Source: CBDFKB01 sp965248715
GTDB taxonomy: Bacteria > Pseudomonadota > Alphaproteobacteria > Rhizobiales > Rhizobiaceae
Length of the DNA: 64,000 nt
Assembly: GCA_965248715.1 (NCBI GenBank)
Contig: CBDFKB010000007.1
Coordinates: 434,001-498,000, forward strand
Reading direction: 5' to 3'
Both the position numbers and the translations under genes were made by a program. Below the pieces are notes generated by a model. It made no database searches. It was not told where the DNA came from and worked only from the letters and a program-made list of their open reading frames with translations. How positions within the stretch are numbered: the stretch's first letter is position 1; each line of letters opens with the position of its first letter. Positions 16,749-26,190 of the stretch are shown in pieces.

Positions 16749-17492
16749 ATGACACCGGCACTGGAAACCAGGGGGCTGTGCAAGAAATTTGGCGGGGTGA
16801 CCGCCACCGATCACCTTAGTTTATCTGTCATTGCTGGCGAGGTGCATGCGATTATCGGCCCAAACGGCGCCGGCAAAACTACTTTGATCTCGCAACTGGC
16901 CGGCATGGTGCAGCCCGACGCAGGCACGATGCATCTAAATGGCCGCGACATTACCCAGATGCCGGCCTATAAGCGGGCGCGGCTTGGGATGGTGCGTTCA
17001 TTTCAGATCACCAGCCTGATCATGGATATGAGCGTCGCCGACAATGTGGCGTTGGCCGCGCAGGCCCATGATGGCCATTCATTCCGCTTCATCCGCCGGG
17101 CCCGCACGATTACCCATTTACGCCGAGCAGCATTCGACGCCCTAAATGAGGTCGGGCTTGCCGAACGCGCCGATCTTCCTGCCCATATTTTGTCGCACGG
17201 CGAACATCGGCAATTGGAAATTGCCATTGCGCTTGCCTCGCACGGCACGCTGCTGGTGCTTGATGAACCGATGGCCGGCATGGGTGTCGACGAATCGCGC
17301 AAGATGCTGACGATCCTGCAGGCACTAAAGGGCGATAAAACCATTTTGCTGGTCGAACACGACATGGATGCGGTGTTTGCACTTGCCGACCGGGTCACCG
17401 TGTTGGTCTATGGCCGCGCCATCGCCACCGGCACGCCAGACGAAATTCGCGCAGATAAAAAAGTCCGCCTCGCCTATCTCGGGGAGGCGTGA
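16749..17492 (+). CDS. livG: ABC transporter ATP-binding protein, LivG type
   Basis: 247 residues. Walker A GPNGAGKT near residue 37; the signature is the degenerate LSHGEHRQLEIA; Walker B LLVLDEPMAGM; H-loop VEHDMD. The LSHGE signature in place of LSGGE is frequent in LivG paralogues of aromatic-acid transporters. Its stop overlaps the livF start region. Confidence 0.93.
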   Translation: MTPALETRGLCKKFGGVTATDHLSLSVIAGEVHAIIGPNGAGKTTLISQLAGMVQPDAGTMHLNGRDITQMPAYKRARLGMVRSFQITSLIMDMSVADNVALAAQAHDGHSFRFIRRARTITHLRRAAFDALNEVGLAERADLPAHILSHGEHRQLEIAIALASHGTLLVLDEPMAGMGVDESRKMLTILQALKGDKTILLVEHDMDAVFALADRVTVLVYGRAIATGTPDEIRADKKVRLAYLGEA

Positions 17493-18196
17493 TGATGCTG
17501 CGCGTCACCGGCCTTGTTACCCATTACGGCACCAGCCAGGCATTGTTCGGTATGGAGCTTGCAGTCGGTGCTGGCGAGGTGGCGACCCTGCTTGGGCGCA
17601 ATGGCATGGGTAAGACCACCACGATCAACTCGATCATGGGCATCGTGCGCCCGACCTCCGGCTCTATCCAATTTGCCGATGCGGAACTGATGGGCCTTGC
17701 CTCCTTTCGTACCGCCAATCTTGGTATTGGCCTGGTTCCGGAGGGACGCCAAATATTTCCCAATTTGACCCTTAGGGAAAATCTGGTTGCGACCGCCAGC
17801 AACCATCTCGGCTTAGATCAGCCATGGACTTTGGCGCGGGTCTATGAATTGTTCCCGGAATTGGCCGCGCGGTCGAGTTCCATGGGCAATCTCTTGTCCG
17901 GCGGCGAACAACAAATGCTGGCCATCGGCCGGGCGCTGATGACCAATCCAAAGCTGCTGATGCTTGACGAGGCGACCGAGGGGTTGGCACCTTTGGTGAG
18001 GCGCAAAATTTGGACAGCGCTGGGTGCGATCCGCGATGACGGTCTGTCGATCCTGATCGTTGATAAAAATGTTTCCGACCTGGTGAAGCTGGCCGACCGG
18101 CACTTTGTGGTGGAAAAGGGTGCCGTGGTGTGGTCGGGTACATCACGGGAACTGGCTGCCAACGACGATGTCCAGCACCGATATCTCGGTGTTTGA
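17492..18196 (+). CDS. livF: ABC transporter ATP-binding protein, LivF type
   Basis: 234 residues. Walker A GRNGMGKT, signature LSGGEQQM, Walker B LLMLDEATEGLAP, and switch region IVDKNVS where most ABC ATPases have a His. ATG 17492 shares one base with the livG stop and has GGGGAGG upstream; GTG 17489 is also in frame. Last gene of the transporter. A 302-bp repeat element follows. Confidence 0.93.
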   Translation: MMLRVTGLVTHYGTSQALFGMELAVGAGEVATLLGRNGMGKTTTINSIMGIVRPTSGSIQFADAELMGLASFRTANLGIGLVPEGRQIFPNLTLRENLVATASNHLGLDQPWTLARVYELFPELAARSSSMGNLLSGGEQQMLAIGRALMTNPKLLMLDEATEGLAPLVRRKIWTALGAIRDDGLSILIVDKNVSDLVKLADRHFVVEKGAVVWSGTSRELAANDDVQHRYLGV

Positions 18197-18215
18197 ACGC
18201 GCTCAGATGGCCTTT

Positions 18216-18517
18216 ATACCAAGGGAACTTAATATTGACCTATTTGATGGATGCAAACCGGTTGATCCGGCGAGGCGCAAAACGTAGCGCGATGCCCAGG
18301 TATCGGGCAAGTTTTGCAACGACGTCCGGTGGGCCGGTTTACTCCACCACGAGATGTTGCATTGGGTTGAAAAATCGGCGCTATTTGGCCGCGCGATTTT
18401 GTTCGCTGAAATTGTTGGAGCCCGTTTGTGGTGGGTTGGCACCACGGCTCGGTCTCCGCCTAGTCAGCAAACAAAATCGCGGCGGTCAAATCGGTCAATA
18501 TTAAGTTCCCTTGGTAT
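18216..18517. repeat. 302-bp inverted-repeat element (MITE-like) between livF and the ligase
   Basis: Arms 18216-18247 and 18486-18517 are inverted copies of 32 bp with one mismatch. The arm begins ATACCAAGGGAACTTAATAT and ends ATTTGA. A second, inner inverted pair lies at 18394-18410 and 18464-18480 (GCGATTTTGTT core, 16 of 17). No ORF worth calling. Solo arms occur at 9900-9953 and 61108-61163. Confidence 0.8.
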
Positions 18518-18561
18518 TACCGCTGGTTTGTTGATCGAGCATTGCCGGGAGCATTTATACT

Positions 18562-20119
18562 ATGACTGAAGCAAATCAAAACGCTGCCGAATTTTTCGTT
18601 GAGCGCCACCGGGCCGGCGCGGCGGCTGAAAAGCCTGCCTTTATCGAGGCCGGCGGCGCGCGGCAATTGAGCTACCGGCAACTTGCCGAACAATCCGATC
18701 AAATGGCTGAGCTTTACCGGCGCCACGGCATCCATCGCGAAGACCGGGCGATCATGTTGGTGCTGGATACAATCGAGTTTCCGGTGATCTTTTGGGGCAG
18801 TTTGAAGGCCGGCATCATTCCGGTGCCGCTCAACACTTTATTATCAGCCGATATCTACCGCACCATCTTCGCCGACAGCCGGGCCCGGGCGCTTTTTGTG
18901 TCTGAACCGCTGCTGGCGATAGTCGGGCCGCTGCTTGGCGAATTGGAGCACATCGAGGCGGTGTTCGTGATCGGCATCTGATGCAACCTGAGCTGACCGC
19001 GAACGATTACGTTTGCTAACAGCGCTAGAGGCATGTGAGGCAACGCCGTTGCTCGCGGTCTTGGCTGACGAATGCGCGTTTTGGCTTTATTCATCGGGCT
19101 CGACCGGCACGCCGAAGGGGGTGTGCCATGCCCATGGCAACCTCAAGGCAACCTACGATACCTATGGCGCCGAGGTGTTGGGGGTGAAATCCGATGATGT
19201 AGTATTTTCCGTCGCAAAACTGTTTTTCGCCTATGGCCTCGGCAATTCCATGACATTTCCGATGGCGGTGGGGGCGACATCGATCTTGCTGGCCGAGCGA
19301 CCGACCCCGCAAAGCGCCTTTTCCACCATCGCCGAACACAGTCCGACAATATTTTTTGGCGTGCCAACGCTTTATGCCGCCCTGGTAGCAGCGATGACCG
19401 GTAAGCGCCCAGGCGGGTTCGAACGCTTGCGCCTGAGTGTATCGGCCGGCGAAGCGCTGCCGACGGAAATCGGCAAGAATTGGCGAAAAATCACCGGTGC
19501 CGACATTCTCGACGGGGTTGGGTCAACCGAGATGCTGCACATATTTCTGTCGAACCGCCCCGATGACGTTAATTACGGCACCTCCGGCCAAGCGGTTCCG
19601 GGCTATGAAATCCGTCTGGTCGACGAAAATGGCGCGGCGGTAAAGCCGGGCGAAATTGGCGAATTGCTGGTCAGCGGCCCGTCGGCTGCCAGCAATTATT
19701 GGAACCAGCGTGACAAGAGCCGGACCACCTTTGAAGGCATGTGGACCCGCACTGGCGACAAATATGAAGCACGCGAGGATGGCCGACTGATCTATTGCGG
19801 GCGTACTGACGACATGTTCAAGGTCAGCGGTATCTGGGTGTCGCCGTTCGAGGTCGAACAGGCGCTAAGTTCGCACCCGGCGGTACTCGAATCGGCGGTG
19901 GTGGCAGCCCGCGACGAGGACGGGCTGGAGAAACCGAAAGCGTTTGTGGTGTTGGTGGATGGCGCGCACCAAGACGGTCTCAATGAGGCGCTAAAAAGCC
20001 ACGTCCAGAACAAAATCGGCAAGTGGAAATACCCACGCTGGATCGAGTTCAGCACCGAATTGCCAAAGACCTCCACCGGCAAAATTCAACGCTTCAAATT
20101 GCGCGCGTCGGACGGTTGA
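18562..20119 (+). pseudogene. Benzoate-CoA ligase, frameshifted
   Basis: Adenylate-forming ligase making benzoyl-CoA from benzoate, ATP and CoA, entry step of the box pathway. The N-terminal part (18562-18981, 139 codons) and the C-terminal part (about 19013-20119) are in different frames; together they give the usual length of about 515 residues. The second part has the A3 motif YSSGSTGTPKG, A5 GVGSTEM, the A8 hinge region and the A10 catalytic Lys in TSTGKIQRF. Frame 1 stops at 18979, frame 2 has a stop at 18989 and frame 0 stops at 19017, so at least two indels are needed to join the halves. Either real decay or a cluster of sequence errors. Confidence 0.82.
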
Positions 20120-20122
20120 ACC

Positions 20123-20968
20123 GTGGCATGGCAGACCGCCGAAGCGCTTTTGATTTCTGTTGCCGGCATGGGTCTGGAAGCGCGATGTTACGGACCGGCG
20201 CCAAGTAAGGCGCCCACTATCGTGTTGCTGCACGAGGGGCTGGGCTCGGTTTCCTTATGGCGCGATTTCCCCGAACGATTGGCCAATGCAACCGGTCACG
20301 GGGTGTTTGCCTATTCACGCGCCGGCTATGGCAGCTCGGAACCTGCTGAACTGCCGCGCCCGATCGACTATATGCAGCGCGAGGCGACCGTCGTGTTGCC
20401 ACAAATGCTCGACGCGATTGGATGGAAACAAGGCGTGTTGCTCGGCCACAGCGACGGGGCCTCGATCGCCGCTTACTATGCCGGTTCACGCCAGGACAAC
20501 CGGGTGCGCGGGCTTTGCCTGATCGCACCGCATTTTTTTGCCGAACCAGACGGGCTTGGTTCAATTGCCGAAGCGCGCCGTGCCTACCAACAGGGCGAAT
20601 TGAGGGATCGGCTTGCCCGCCACCATCACCACGTCGATAATGCGTTTTTCGGCTGGAATGACGCCTGGCTCGACCCGGCATTCGCCAATTGGAACATCGA
20701 AGAGGCGATCGGCTACATCCGGGTGCCGGTGTTGGCGATCCAGGGCGAGGCGGATCAATATGGAAGCGTGGCCCAGATCGAGGCGCTGGAAGCCGGGCTG
20801 TACAGCCCACTCGATACCCTGATCGTGCAAGATTGCCGGCACGCGCCGCACCTGGAAAAGCCGGATCAGACCCTGGCAGCGATTTCCGAATATATTGCCA
20901 GGTTGGGGCAAAATGAACGGGCTGGCCGGCAAGTGGCACAAAATTGGCGAGTAGATGGACGCCGCTGA
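20123..20968 (+). CDS. Alpha/beta hydrolase fold protein
   Basis: 281 residues. The nucleophile elbow is LLGHSDGAS (Ser near residue 112), the oxyanion His-Glu-Gly is in LLHEGLGS near residue 36, the acid is in GEADQYG, and the catalytic His is in CRHAPHLEKP near residue 238. GTG start 3 bp after the ligase stop, so translation is probably linked. Alpha/beta hydrolases are often found in aromatic-CoA operons as thioester or lactone hydrolases; the substrate here is unknown. Confidence 0.8.
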   Translation: MAWQTAEALLISVAGMGLEARCYGPAPSKAPTIVLLHEGLGSVSLWRDFPERLANATGHGVFAYSRAGYGSSEPAELPRPIDYMQREATVVLPQMLDAIGWKQGVLLGHSDGASIAAYYAGSRQDNRVRGLCLIAPHFFAEPDGLGSIAEARRAYQQGELRDRLARHHHHVDNAFFGWNDAWLDPAFANWNIEEAIGYIRVPVLAIQGEADQYGSVAQIEALEAGLYSPLDTLIVQDCRHAPHLEKPDQTLAAISEYIARLGQNERAGRQVAQNWRVDGRR

Positions 20969-21022
20969 TGACCGCACCGCAACTGCGCAAATTCGCCCCA
21001 TCCCCGGCCGCAACCAGGGTCC

Positions 21023-21129
21023 CTAGCGCTTGTCACGAAGCCTTGGAATAGCTTCGTCGCGCTATCTTTTTGTTTATGCCTGTCATTTTTCTCAAAAACC
21101 GGTACCCACTTTTGGGTGACACGCTTTAG
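21023..21129. repeat. Dispersed repeat with CTAGCGCTTGTCACGAAG end, copy 1
   Basis: About 107 bp sharing the CTAGCGCTTGTCACGAAG end, the TTTGTTTATGC block and the CCCACTTTTGGGTGACACGC end with 30930-31020 and, inverted, 42205-42310. A partial composite is at 47678-47771. It lies between the hydrolase gene and the boxC control region. Confidence 0.8.
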
Positions 21130-21306
21130 GGTGGTATCGTTGCGGAAATGGCTGCCGACGCTCCAACCGAAACGGTTTCCGCGAACGCATGCCTCAAACA
21201 AACCATGTCGCGCCGCGAGCAGTGTTGCGGCTGGCGGCGCACGCAAGCGAGGCGTTTGCCGAACAATTGCCATGGCAACCAGTGGTGCAAGAGCTCTTCA
21301 TGAAGA

Positions 21307-21320
21307 TGTATTATAATGCA
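21307..21320 (+). promoter_or_regulatory. Candidate BoxR operator, imperfect (TGTA-N6-TGCA)
   Basis: TGTA-TTATAA-TGCA. It overlaps a TATAAT at 21312-21317. It is one base from the TGCA-N6-TGCA form that I recall for BzdR/BoxR operators, and it lies 113 bp upstream of the perfect copy. Confidence 0.5.
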
Positions 21321-21401
21321 TGAAATAGTGATTCTCTTGAAATACAATTATAACCTGCTGATATCAATCAATTAAAAATTCATGAGAACCACTCCAATTA
21401 G

Positions 21402-21430
21402 CTGGATTAGCCGACCCAATGCATTATACT
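21402..21430 (+). promoter_or_regulatory. Candidate sigma-70 promoter for boxC
   Basis: CTGGAT (21402-21407), 17 bp, TATACT (21425-21430). The -10 box lies inside the TGCA-N6-TGCA site, which would let a repressor block the polymerase. The -35 match is weak. Confidence 0.45.
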
Positions 21431-21433
21431 GCA
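21420..21433 (+). promoter_or_regulatory. Candidate BoxR operator (TGCA-N6-TGCA)
   Basis: TGCA-TTATAC-TGCA, 25 bp before the boxC ATG. It matches the direct-repeat form known for the BzdR/BoxR family. boxR is the last gene of the operon starting here, so autoregulation is expected. Presence of a suitable DNA-binding protein in the operon supports the call. Confidence 0.65.
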
Positions 21434-21458
21434 GCGGTTCGCGACCGGAGCATCGAAT

Positions 21459-23117
21459 ATGCCAAGAACCATCGACTTTCAGCGGGACCCGGCTATGTAC
21501 CGCCATTGGCGGGTTGGATATGACGGTCCGGTAGCCACCGTGTGGATGGATGTCGACGAAAATGGCGGCCTGTTCGACGGCTATGAATTGAAGCTTAATT
21601 CCTATGATCTTGGCGTTGATATCGAACTCGCCGACATTGTGCAGCGCATGCGCTTCGAACATCCCGAAATTGGCGCCGTGGTGCTGCGTTCGGGCAAAGA
21701 GGGCGCGTTTTGCGCCGGTGCCAATATCCGCATGCTGGCCGGCGCCGAGCACGGCCACAAGGTCAATTTCTGCAAATTCACCAATGAGACCCGCAACACG
21801 TTTGAGGCGATGGGCGCGGAATCCGGCCAACCGTTTTTGTGTGCAATCCGCGGCACCTGTGCCGGCGGCGGTTATGAATTGGCCCTCGCTTGCGATCACA
21901 TCATGCTGGCTGACGACGGCTCGTCGAGTGTCTCTTTGCCCGAGGTGCCGCTGTTGGCGGTGCTGCCTGGCACTGGTGGCCTGACCCGGATTACCGACAA
22001 GCGAAAGATCAGGCGTGATCTCGCCGACGTGTTTTGCACCATCGAGGAAGGGGTGCGGGGAAAACGCGCCCTCGATTGGCGGTTGGTCGACGAAGCGGTG
22101 CCGAACTCCAAATTCGATGAATTGGTGGCAGCGCGGGCTAGCGAACTGGCAGTGGGTTCCGGCAAAGCCGCCGATGCCAGCGGCATTACATTGTCACCGT
22201 TGAAAAAGCAGGTCAGCGATGATGCGCTGGTCTATTCGGCGGTTACCGTCAATATCGACCGGGCCGGTGGCCTGGCGGTGGTCGAGATCGCCGGACCTGG
22301 CACCGATCAACCGGCAACGATCGATGAATTGCTGGCGCGGGGCGATCAGGCCTGGATGCTACGAACCGCGCGTGAACTCGACGATGCAATATTGCATATG
22401 CGGTTCAACCAACCGGAAATCGGGGTGTGGGTGTTCAAATCAACCGGATTACCCGGTTCGGTCGTAGACGCCGAAGCCTTCCTTTTGGCAAATCGCCAGC
22501 ATTGGCTCGCCAATGAAATCCTGCTCTATTGGAAACGGGTGTTAAAGCGTATCGATTTGAGTTCACGTTCGCTGGTGGCGCTGATTGAGCCTGGCTCGTG
22601 TTTCGCCGGCACTTTGGCGGAGATATTATTTGCCTGCGACCGCAGCTATATGGCCGAAGGCGCGTTCGGGGGCGACAACCGCCCGCAAGCTGCAATCGTG
22701 CTGACGGAGGCAAATTTCGGCCCCTATCCGATGTCAAACGCGCTGACCCGGCTTGCCACCCGGTTTTACGGCGAGCCGGAGGCGGTAGATCGCGCGCGTG
22801 AACAAATCGGCCGCACAATCGAAGCCGAAGACGCTGCCGAATTGGGCCTGGTGACCTTCTCCTTTGATGATATCGACTGGGACGATGAGGTGCGCATTTT
22901 CCTCGAAGAGCGCGCCAGCTTTTCGCCGGACGCGATGACGGCAATGGAAGCCAATTTACGATTTCCAGGCCCGGAAACCATGGAGACCCGCATCTTCGGC
23001 CGCCTGACCGCCTGGCAGAACTGGGTGTTCCAACGCCCAAACGCTGTCGGCGAGGAAGGAGCGCTGCGGCGCTACGGCACCGGTATGCGTGGTAAATATG
23101 ATCGGAAACGGGTGTGA
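21459..23117 (+). CDS. boxC: Benzoyl-CoA-dihydrodiol lyase BoxC
   Basis: 552 residues, two tandem crotonase-like domains. It hydrolytically opens 2,3-epoxybenzoyl-CoA to 3,4-dehydroadipyl-CoA semialdehyde plus formate. N-terminal FQRDP and WRVGYDG, the oxyanion segment AFCAGANIRML near residue 86, and IRGTCAGGGYELALACD near residue 130 are typical. The second half has IEPGSCFAGTLAEI. Length fits BoxC. First gene of the box operon; it overlaps the cupin gene by 4 nt. Confidence 0.96.
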   Translation: MPRTIDFQRDPAMYRHWRVGYDGPVATVWMDVDENGGLFDGYELKLNSYDLGVDIELADIVQRMRFEHPEIGAVVLRSGKEGAFCAGANIRMLAGAEHGHKVNFCKFTNETRNTFEAMGAESGQPFLCAIRGTCAGGGYELALACDHIMLADDGSSSVSLPEVPLLAVLPGTGGLTRITDKRKIRRDLADVFCTIEEGVRGKRALDWRLVDEAVPNSKFDELVAARASELAVGSGKAADASGITLSPLKKQVSDDALVYSAVTVNIDRAGGLAVVEIAGPGTDQPATIDELLARGDQAWMLRTARELDDAILHMRFNQPEIGVWVFKSTGLPGSVVDAEAFLLANRQHWLANEILLYWKRVLKRIDLSSRSLVALIEPGSCFAGTLAEILFACDRSYMAEGAFGGDNRPQAAIVLTEANFGPYPMSNALTRLATRFYGEPEAVDRAREQIGRTIEAEDAAELGLVTFSFDDIDWDDEVRIFLEERASFSPDAMTAMEANLRFPGPETMETRIFGRLTAWQNWVFQRPNAVGEEGALRRYGTGMRGKYDRKRV

Positions 23118-23467
23118 AAGAGCCAATTCGCCTTACCGAAAAGCTTGCCGGCTTTTCCGAACATTGGTCGCCAAAAATCGTCGCTTCGTTCAACCGACAC
23201 GATCTCATGGTGGTTAAAGCCAAAGGCGAATTCGTGTGGCACAGCCACGATGATAGCGATGATTTTTTCATGGTCTTGAAAGGTCATATTCGCATCGACA
23301 TGCGCGGCGGTCCGGTCGAGCTAAGCGAAGGTGAAATTTTTGTAGTACCAAAAGGTGTCGAACATCGCCCGGTGGCCGACGACGAATGCCATCTATTGCT
23401 GATCGAACCGGCAGGCATGGCCAATACCGGCAATCGCGATACCGCTGTAATCAAACAAACGATCTAG
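23114..23467 (+). CDS. Small cupin-domain protein in the box operon
   Basis: 117 residues, one cupin barrel. Motif 1 is WHSHDDSDDFFMVLKG (two His and an acidic metal position) and motif 2 is PKGVEHRPVADDEC (His). GTG start overlapping the boxC stop by 4 nt. A metal-binding binder or small isomerase is possible; no activity is known to me in the box pathway. Its place between boxC and boxB suggests an accessory role. Confidence 0.8.
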   Translation: MKEPIRLTEKLAGFSEHWSPKIVASFNRHDLMVVKAKGEFVWHSHDDSDDFFMVLKGHIRIDMRGGPVELSEGEIFVVPKGVEHRPVADDECHLLLIEPAGMANTGNRDTAVIKQTI

Positions 23468-23483
23468 AAACTGGAGTCGCAAA

Positions 23484-24935
23484 ATGGCCGATCTGGTTAA
23501 TGTTAGCTACGACACTTTGATCCCCAACAATGTTGATTTGTCCTCCGATCGCCGGGTGCTGAAGGCGCTAGAAAAATGGCATCCAGGCTACATCGATTGG
23601 TGGCACGGCATGGGTCCGCAAGGGTTTCGGGAAAGCCTGGTCTATTTGCGTACCGCGGTCAGCGTTGACCCCAAGGGGTGGGCCAAATTCGATTATGTGA
23701 AAATGCCGGAATACCGATGGGGGATTTTGCTGGCGCCGGCGGTTGAAGGCCGCAAGGTGCCGTTTGGCGAGCATTTCGGCGATCCGGCATGGCAAGAAGT
23801 GCCCGGTGAATATCGAGCGCTGTTGCGTCGACTAATAGTTATCCAGGGGGACACGGAACCGGCTTCGGTCGAGCAGCAGCGCCATCTCGGCAAGACCGCG
23901 CCATCGCTCTATGACATGCGCAATTTGTTTCAGGTCAATGTGGAAGAAGGCCGCCATTTATGGGCGATGGTTTATCTCTTGCAAAAATATTTCGGTCGCG
24001 ATGGCCGCGAGGAGGCGGACGAATTGCTGCGCCGCCAGTCGGGTTCGGCGGAAGCACCGCGCATGCTCGGTGCATTTAACGAGGAAACCCCGGACTGGCT
24101 GTCATTCTTCATGTTCACCTATTTCACCGACCGCGACGGTAAGATGCAGCTTGAATCCTTAGCCCAATCCGGTTTCGATCCCTTATCGCGCACCTGCCGA
24201 TTTATGTTGACCGAAGAAGCCCATCACATGTTCGTAGGCGAAACCGGGGTAGGTCGCACGATCCAGCGCACCTGCCAGGCGATGAAAGAGGCCGGCCAAG
24301 ACGACCCCTACGACATCGAAGCGGTGCGTGCGCTCGGCGTCATCGACCTGCCGACGATCCAAAAGAAACTCAACCTCCATTATACCTTGTCACTCGATCT
24401 GTTCGGCTCGGAAATTTCCACCAATGCCGCCAACGCGTTCAACGCCGGCATCAAGGGCCGGTACCAGGAAATCAAACTGCAAGACGATCATCAGCTAAGA
24501 GACGCAACCTATCCGGTCGCCCGCTTTACCGATGGCCGCATCGAAATCGAGGATGCACCAGCGCTGACTGCGATCAACATGCGGTTGCGCGATGATTATA
24601 CCAAGGATGCAGCCGGTGGCGTGAAACGCTGGAACGCAATCATTGCCAAGGCCGGTGTATCCTTCGATCTGATCCTTCCCCATGAAGGTTTCCACCGCAA
24701 GATCGGCGCATTTGCAAACAAGCCGATTACCCCTGATGGTCAAGTAATTAGTGAGGATCGTTGGGAACAGCGCAAGGGCGAATGGTTGCCAGACACCGCA
24801 GACGGTGATTTCATTCAATCATTGATGGTGCCCCAGTTAGCAACCGGCCGTTTTGCCAACTGGATCGTGCCTCCAAGGGTCGGTATCGACAACAGACCGG
24901 GCGATTTCGAATATGTGCAATTGCACATGGCGTGA
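23484..24935 (+). CDS. boxB: Benzoyl-CoA 2,3-epoxidase oxygenase subunit BoxB
   Basis: 483 residues, class I di-iron monooxygenase. It epoxidises benzoyl-CoA with electrons from BoxA. Putative iron ligands lie in QVNVEEGRHLWAMVY (E...H), in the Glu of AFNEETPDWLSFF, and in MLTEEAHHMFVGE (E..H), in the usual order. GGAG precedes ATG 23484. Length matches BoxB. Confidence 0.96.
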   Translation: MADLVNVSYDTLIPNNVDLSSDRRVLKALEKWHPGYIDWWHGMGPQGFRESLVYLRTAVSVDPKGWAKFDYVKMPEYRWGILLAPAVEGRKVPFGEHFGDPAWQEVPGEYRALLRRLIVIQGDTEPASVEQQRHLGKTAPSLYDMRNLFQVNVEEGRHLWAMVYLLQKYFGRDGREEADELLRRQSGSAEAPRMLGAFNEETPDWLSFFMFTYFTDRDGKMQLESLAQSGFDPLSRTCRFMLTEEAHHMFVGETGVGRTIQRTCQAMKEAGQDDPYDIEAVRALGVIDLPTIQKKLNLHYTLSLDLFGSEISTNAANAFNAGIKGRYQEIKLQDDHQLRDATYPVARFTDGRIEIEDAPALTAINMRLRDDYTKDAAGGVKRWNAIIAKAGVSFDLILPHEGFHRKIGAFANKPITPDGQVISEDRWEQRKGEWLPDTADGDFIQSLMVPQLATGRFANWIVPPRVGIDNRPGDFEYVQLHMA

Positions 24936-24993
24936 GCTGGCCTGATAGTCCTGGCAAAGCCCTTCACCCCTTCACAAACCGCAAGCGGCGCCG

Positions 24994-26190
24994 ATGACCC
25001 AGCCGATCAAACAACACCTGATTGATCCTGAACTTTGCATCCGTTGTTACACGTGCGAGGAAACCTGTCCGATCGAAGCTATCACCCATGACGACAACAA
25101 TGTGGTGGTGGATGGCTCCAAGTGTAATTATTGCATGGATTGCATCGCCCCCTGTCCCACAGGGTCGATCGACAATTGGCGCGTGGTTAGCGAGCATTAC
25201 AGCCTGAAAGCGCAGTTTTCCTGGGATGAATTGCCCGAACAACAGGCGCTCCAAGCAGATCTGGCCGGCGCCGAAACCACGATCGAAGCATTCGACGACC
25301 AGGTAGCAGCATTGATCGCCGAAGCCCATCAAGGTGCCGGCGGCCACATGAAGGCGCCGGCGTCCGCCTCCAAACCGACCGTAAATCTGTTCCGTCAGGG
25401 GCAGCCGGTCGAAGCGGTGGTACAGGGCAATTTTCGCCTTACCGCCAATGATAGCGACGCCGATGTGCGCCACATCATCCTTGATCTTGGCCGGCAAACC
25501 TTGCCAGTATTAGAAGGTCAGAGCCTCGGCGTGCTGGCGCCGGGTACCGATGATGGTGGCAAGCCCCATCTGCCAAGGCTTTATTCGGTCTCGAGCCCAC
25601 GCGATGGCGAGCGTCCTAACACCAACAATTTGTCGTTAACGGTCAAGCGCGAGGACAAAGGCATTTGTTCCAACTATTTGTGCGACCTGGCGAAAGGCAA
25701 CAAGGTTCAATTGATCGGGCCGTTTGGCGCCACGTTCCTATTACCGAACGATCCAGACAGCCATTTGATCATGATCTGTACCGGCACCGGCTCGGCGCCG
25801 TTTCGCGGCTTTACCATGCGCCGACAGCGGGTGATGCCGAACCATCCCGGCACCATGAGCCTTTATTTCGGAGCCCGCAGCCCGCAATCCCTGCCCTATT
25901 TCGGGCCCCTAGCCAAGGTGCCGGACGCCTTTCTTGCTAAGCATTTTGCCTTTAGCCGGGTGATCGGCCGGACCAAGACCTATGTCCAGGACAAGCTGCG
26001 GGAAAATGGAGAGGAAATCGGCCGGCGCATCAGTAAACCAACCACCTATATTTATGTCTGCGGCCTCAAAGCGATGGAGGCGGGGGTCGAAACCGCATTA
26101 AGCGAAATCGCCGACAGTAAGGGCCTCAATTGGCCCACACTGCGTGATCGCATGCGCGACGTTGGCCGCTACCACGTCGAAACCTATTGA
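24994..26190 (+). CDS. boxA: Benzoyl-CoA 2,3-epoxidase reductase subunit BoxA
   Basis: 398 residues. The N-terminal ferredoxin part has two 4Fe-4S motifs, CIRCYTCEETCP (residues 12-23) and CNYCMDCIAPCP (46-57). The C-terminal two thirds is a ferredoxin-NADP reductase-like module with FAD motif RLYSVSSPRDGE, ICTGTGSAPFRG for NADPH and the CGLKAMEAG segment. It feeds electrons to BoxB. The stop overlaps the next frame by 4 nt. Confidence 0.96.
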   Translation: MTQPIKQHLIDPELCIRCYTCEETCPIEAITHDDNNVVVDGSKCNYCMDCIAPCPTGSIDNWRVVSEHYSLKAQFSWDELPEQQALQADLAGAETTIEAFDDQVAALIAEAHQGAGGHMKAPASASKPTVNLFRQGQPVEAVVQGNFRLTANDSDADVRHIILDLGRQTLPVLEGQSLGVLAPGTDDGGKPHLPRLYSVSSPRDGERPNTNNLSLTVKREDKGICSNYLCDLAKGNKVQLIGPFGATFLLPNDPDSHLIMICTGTGSAPFRGFTMRRQRVMPNHPGTMSLYFGARSPQSLPYFGPLAKVPDAFLAKHFAFSRVIGRTKTYVQDKLRENGEEIGRRISKPTTYIYVCGLKAMEAGVETALSEIADSKGLNWPTLRDRMRDVGRYHVETY

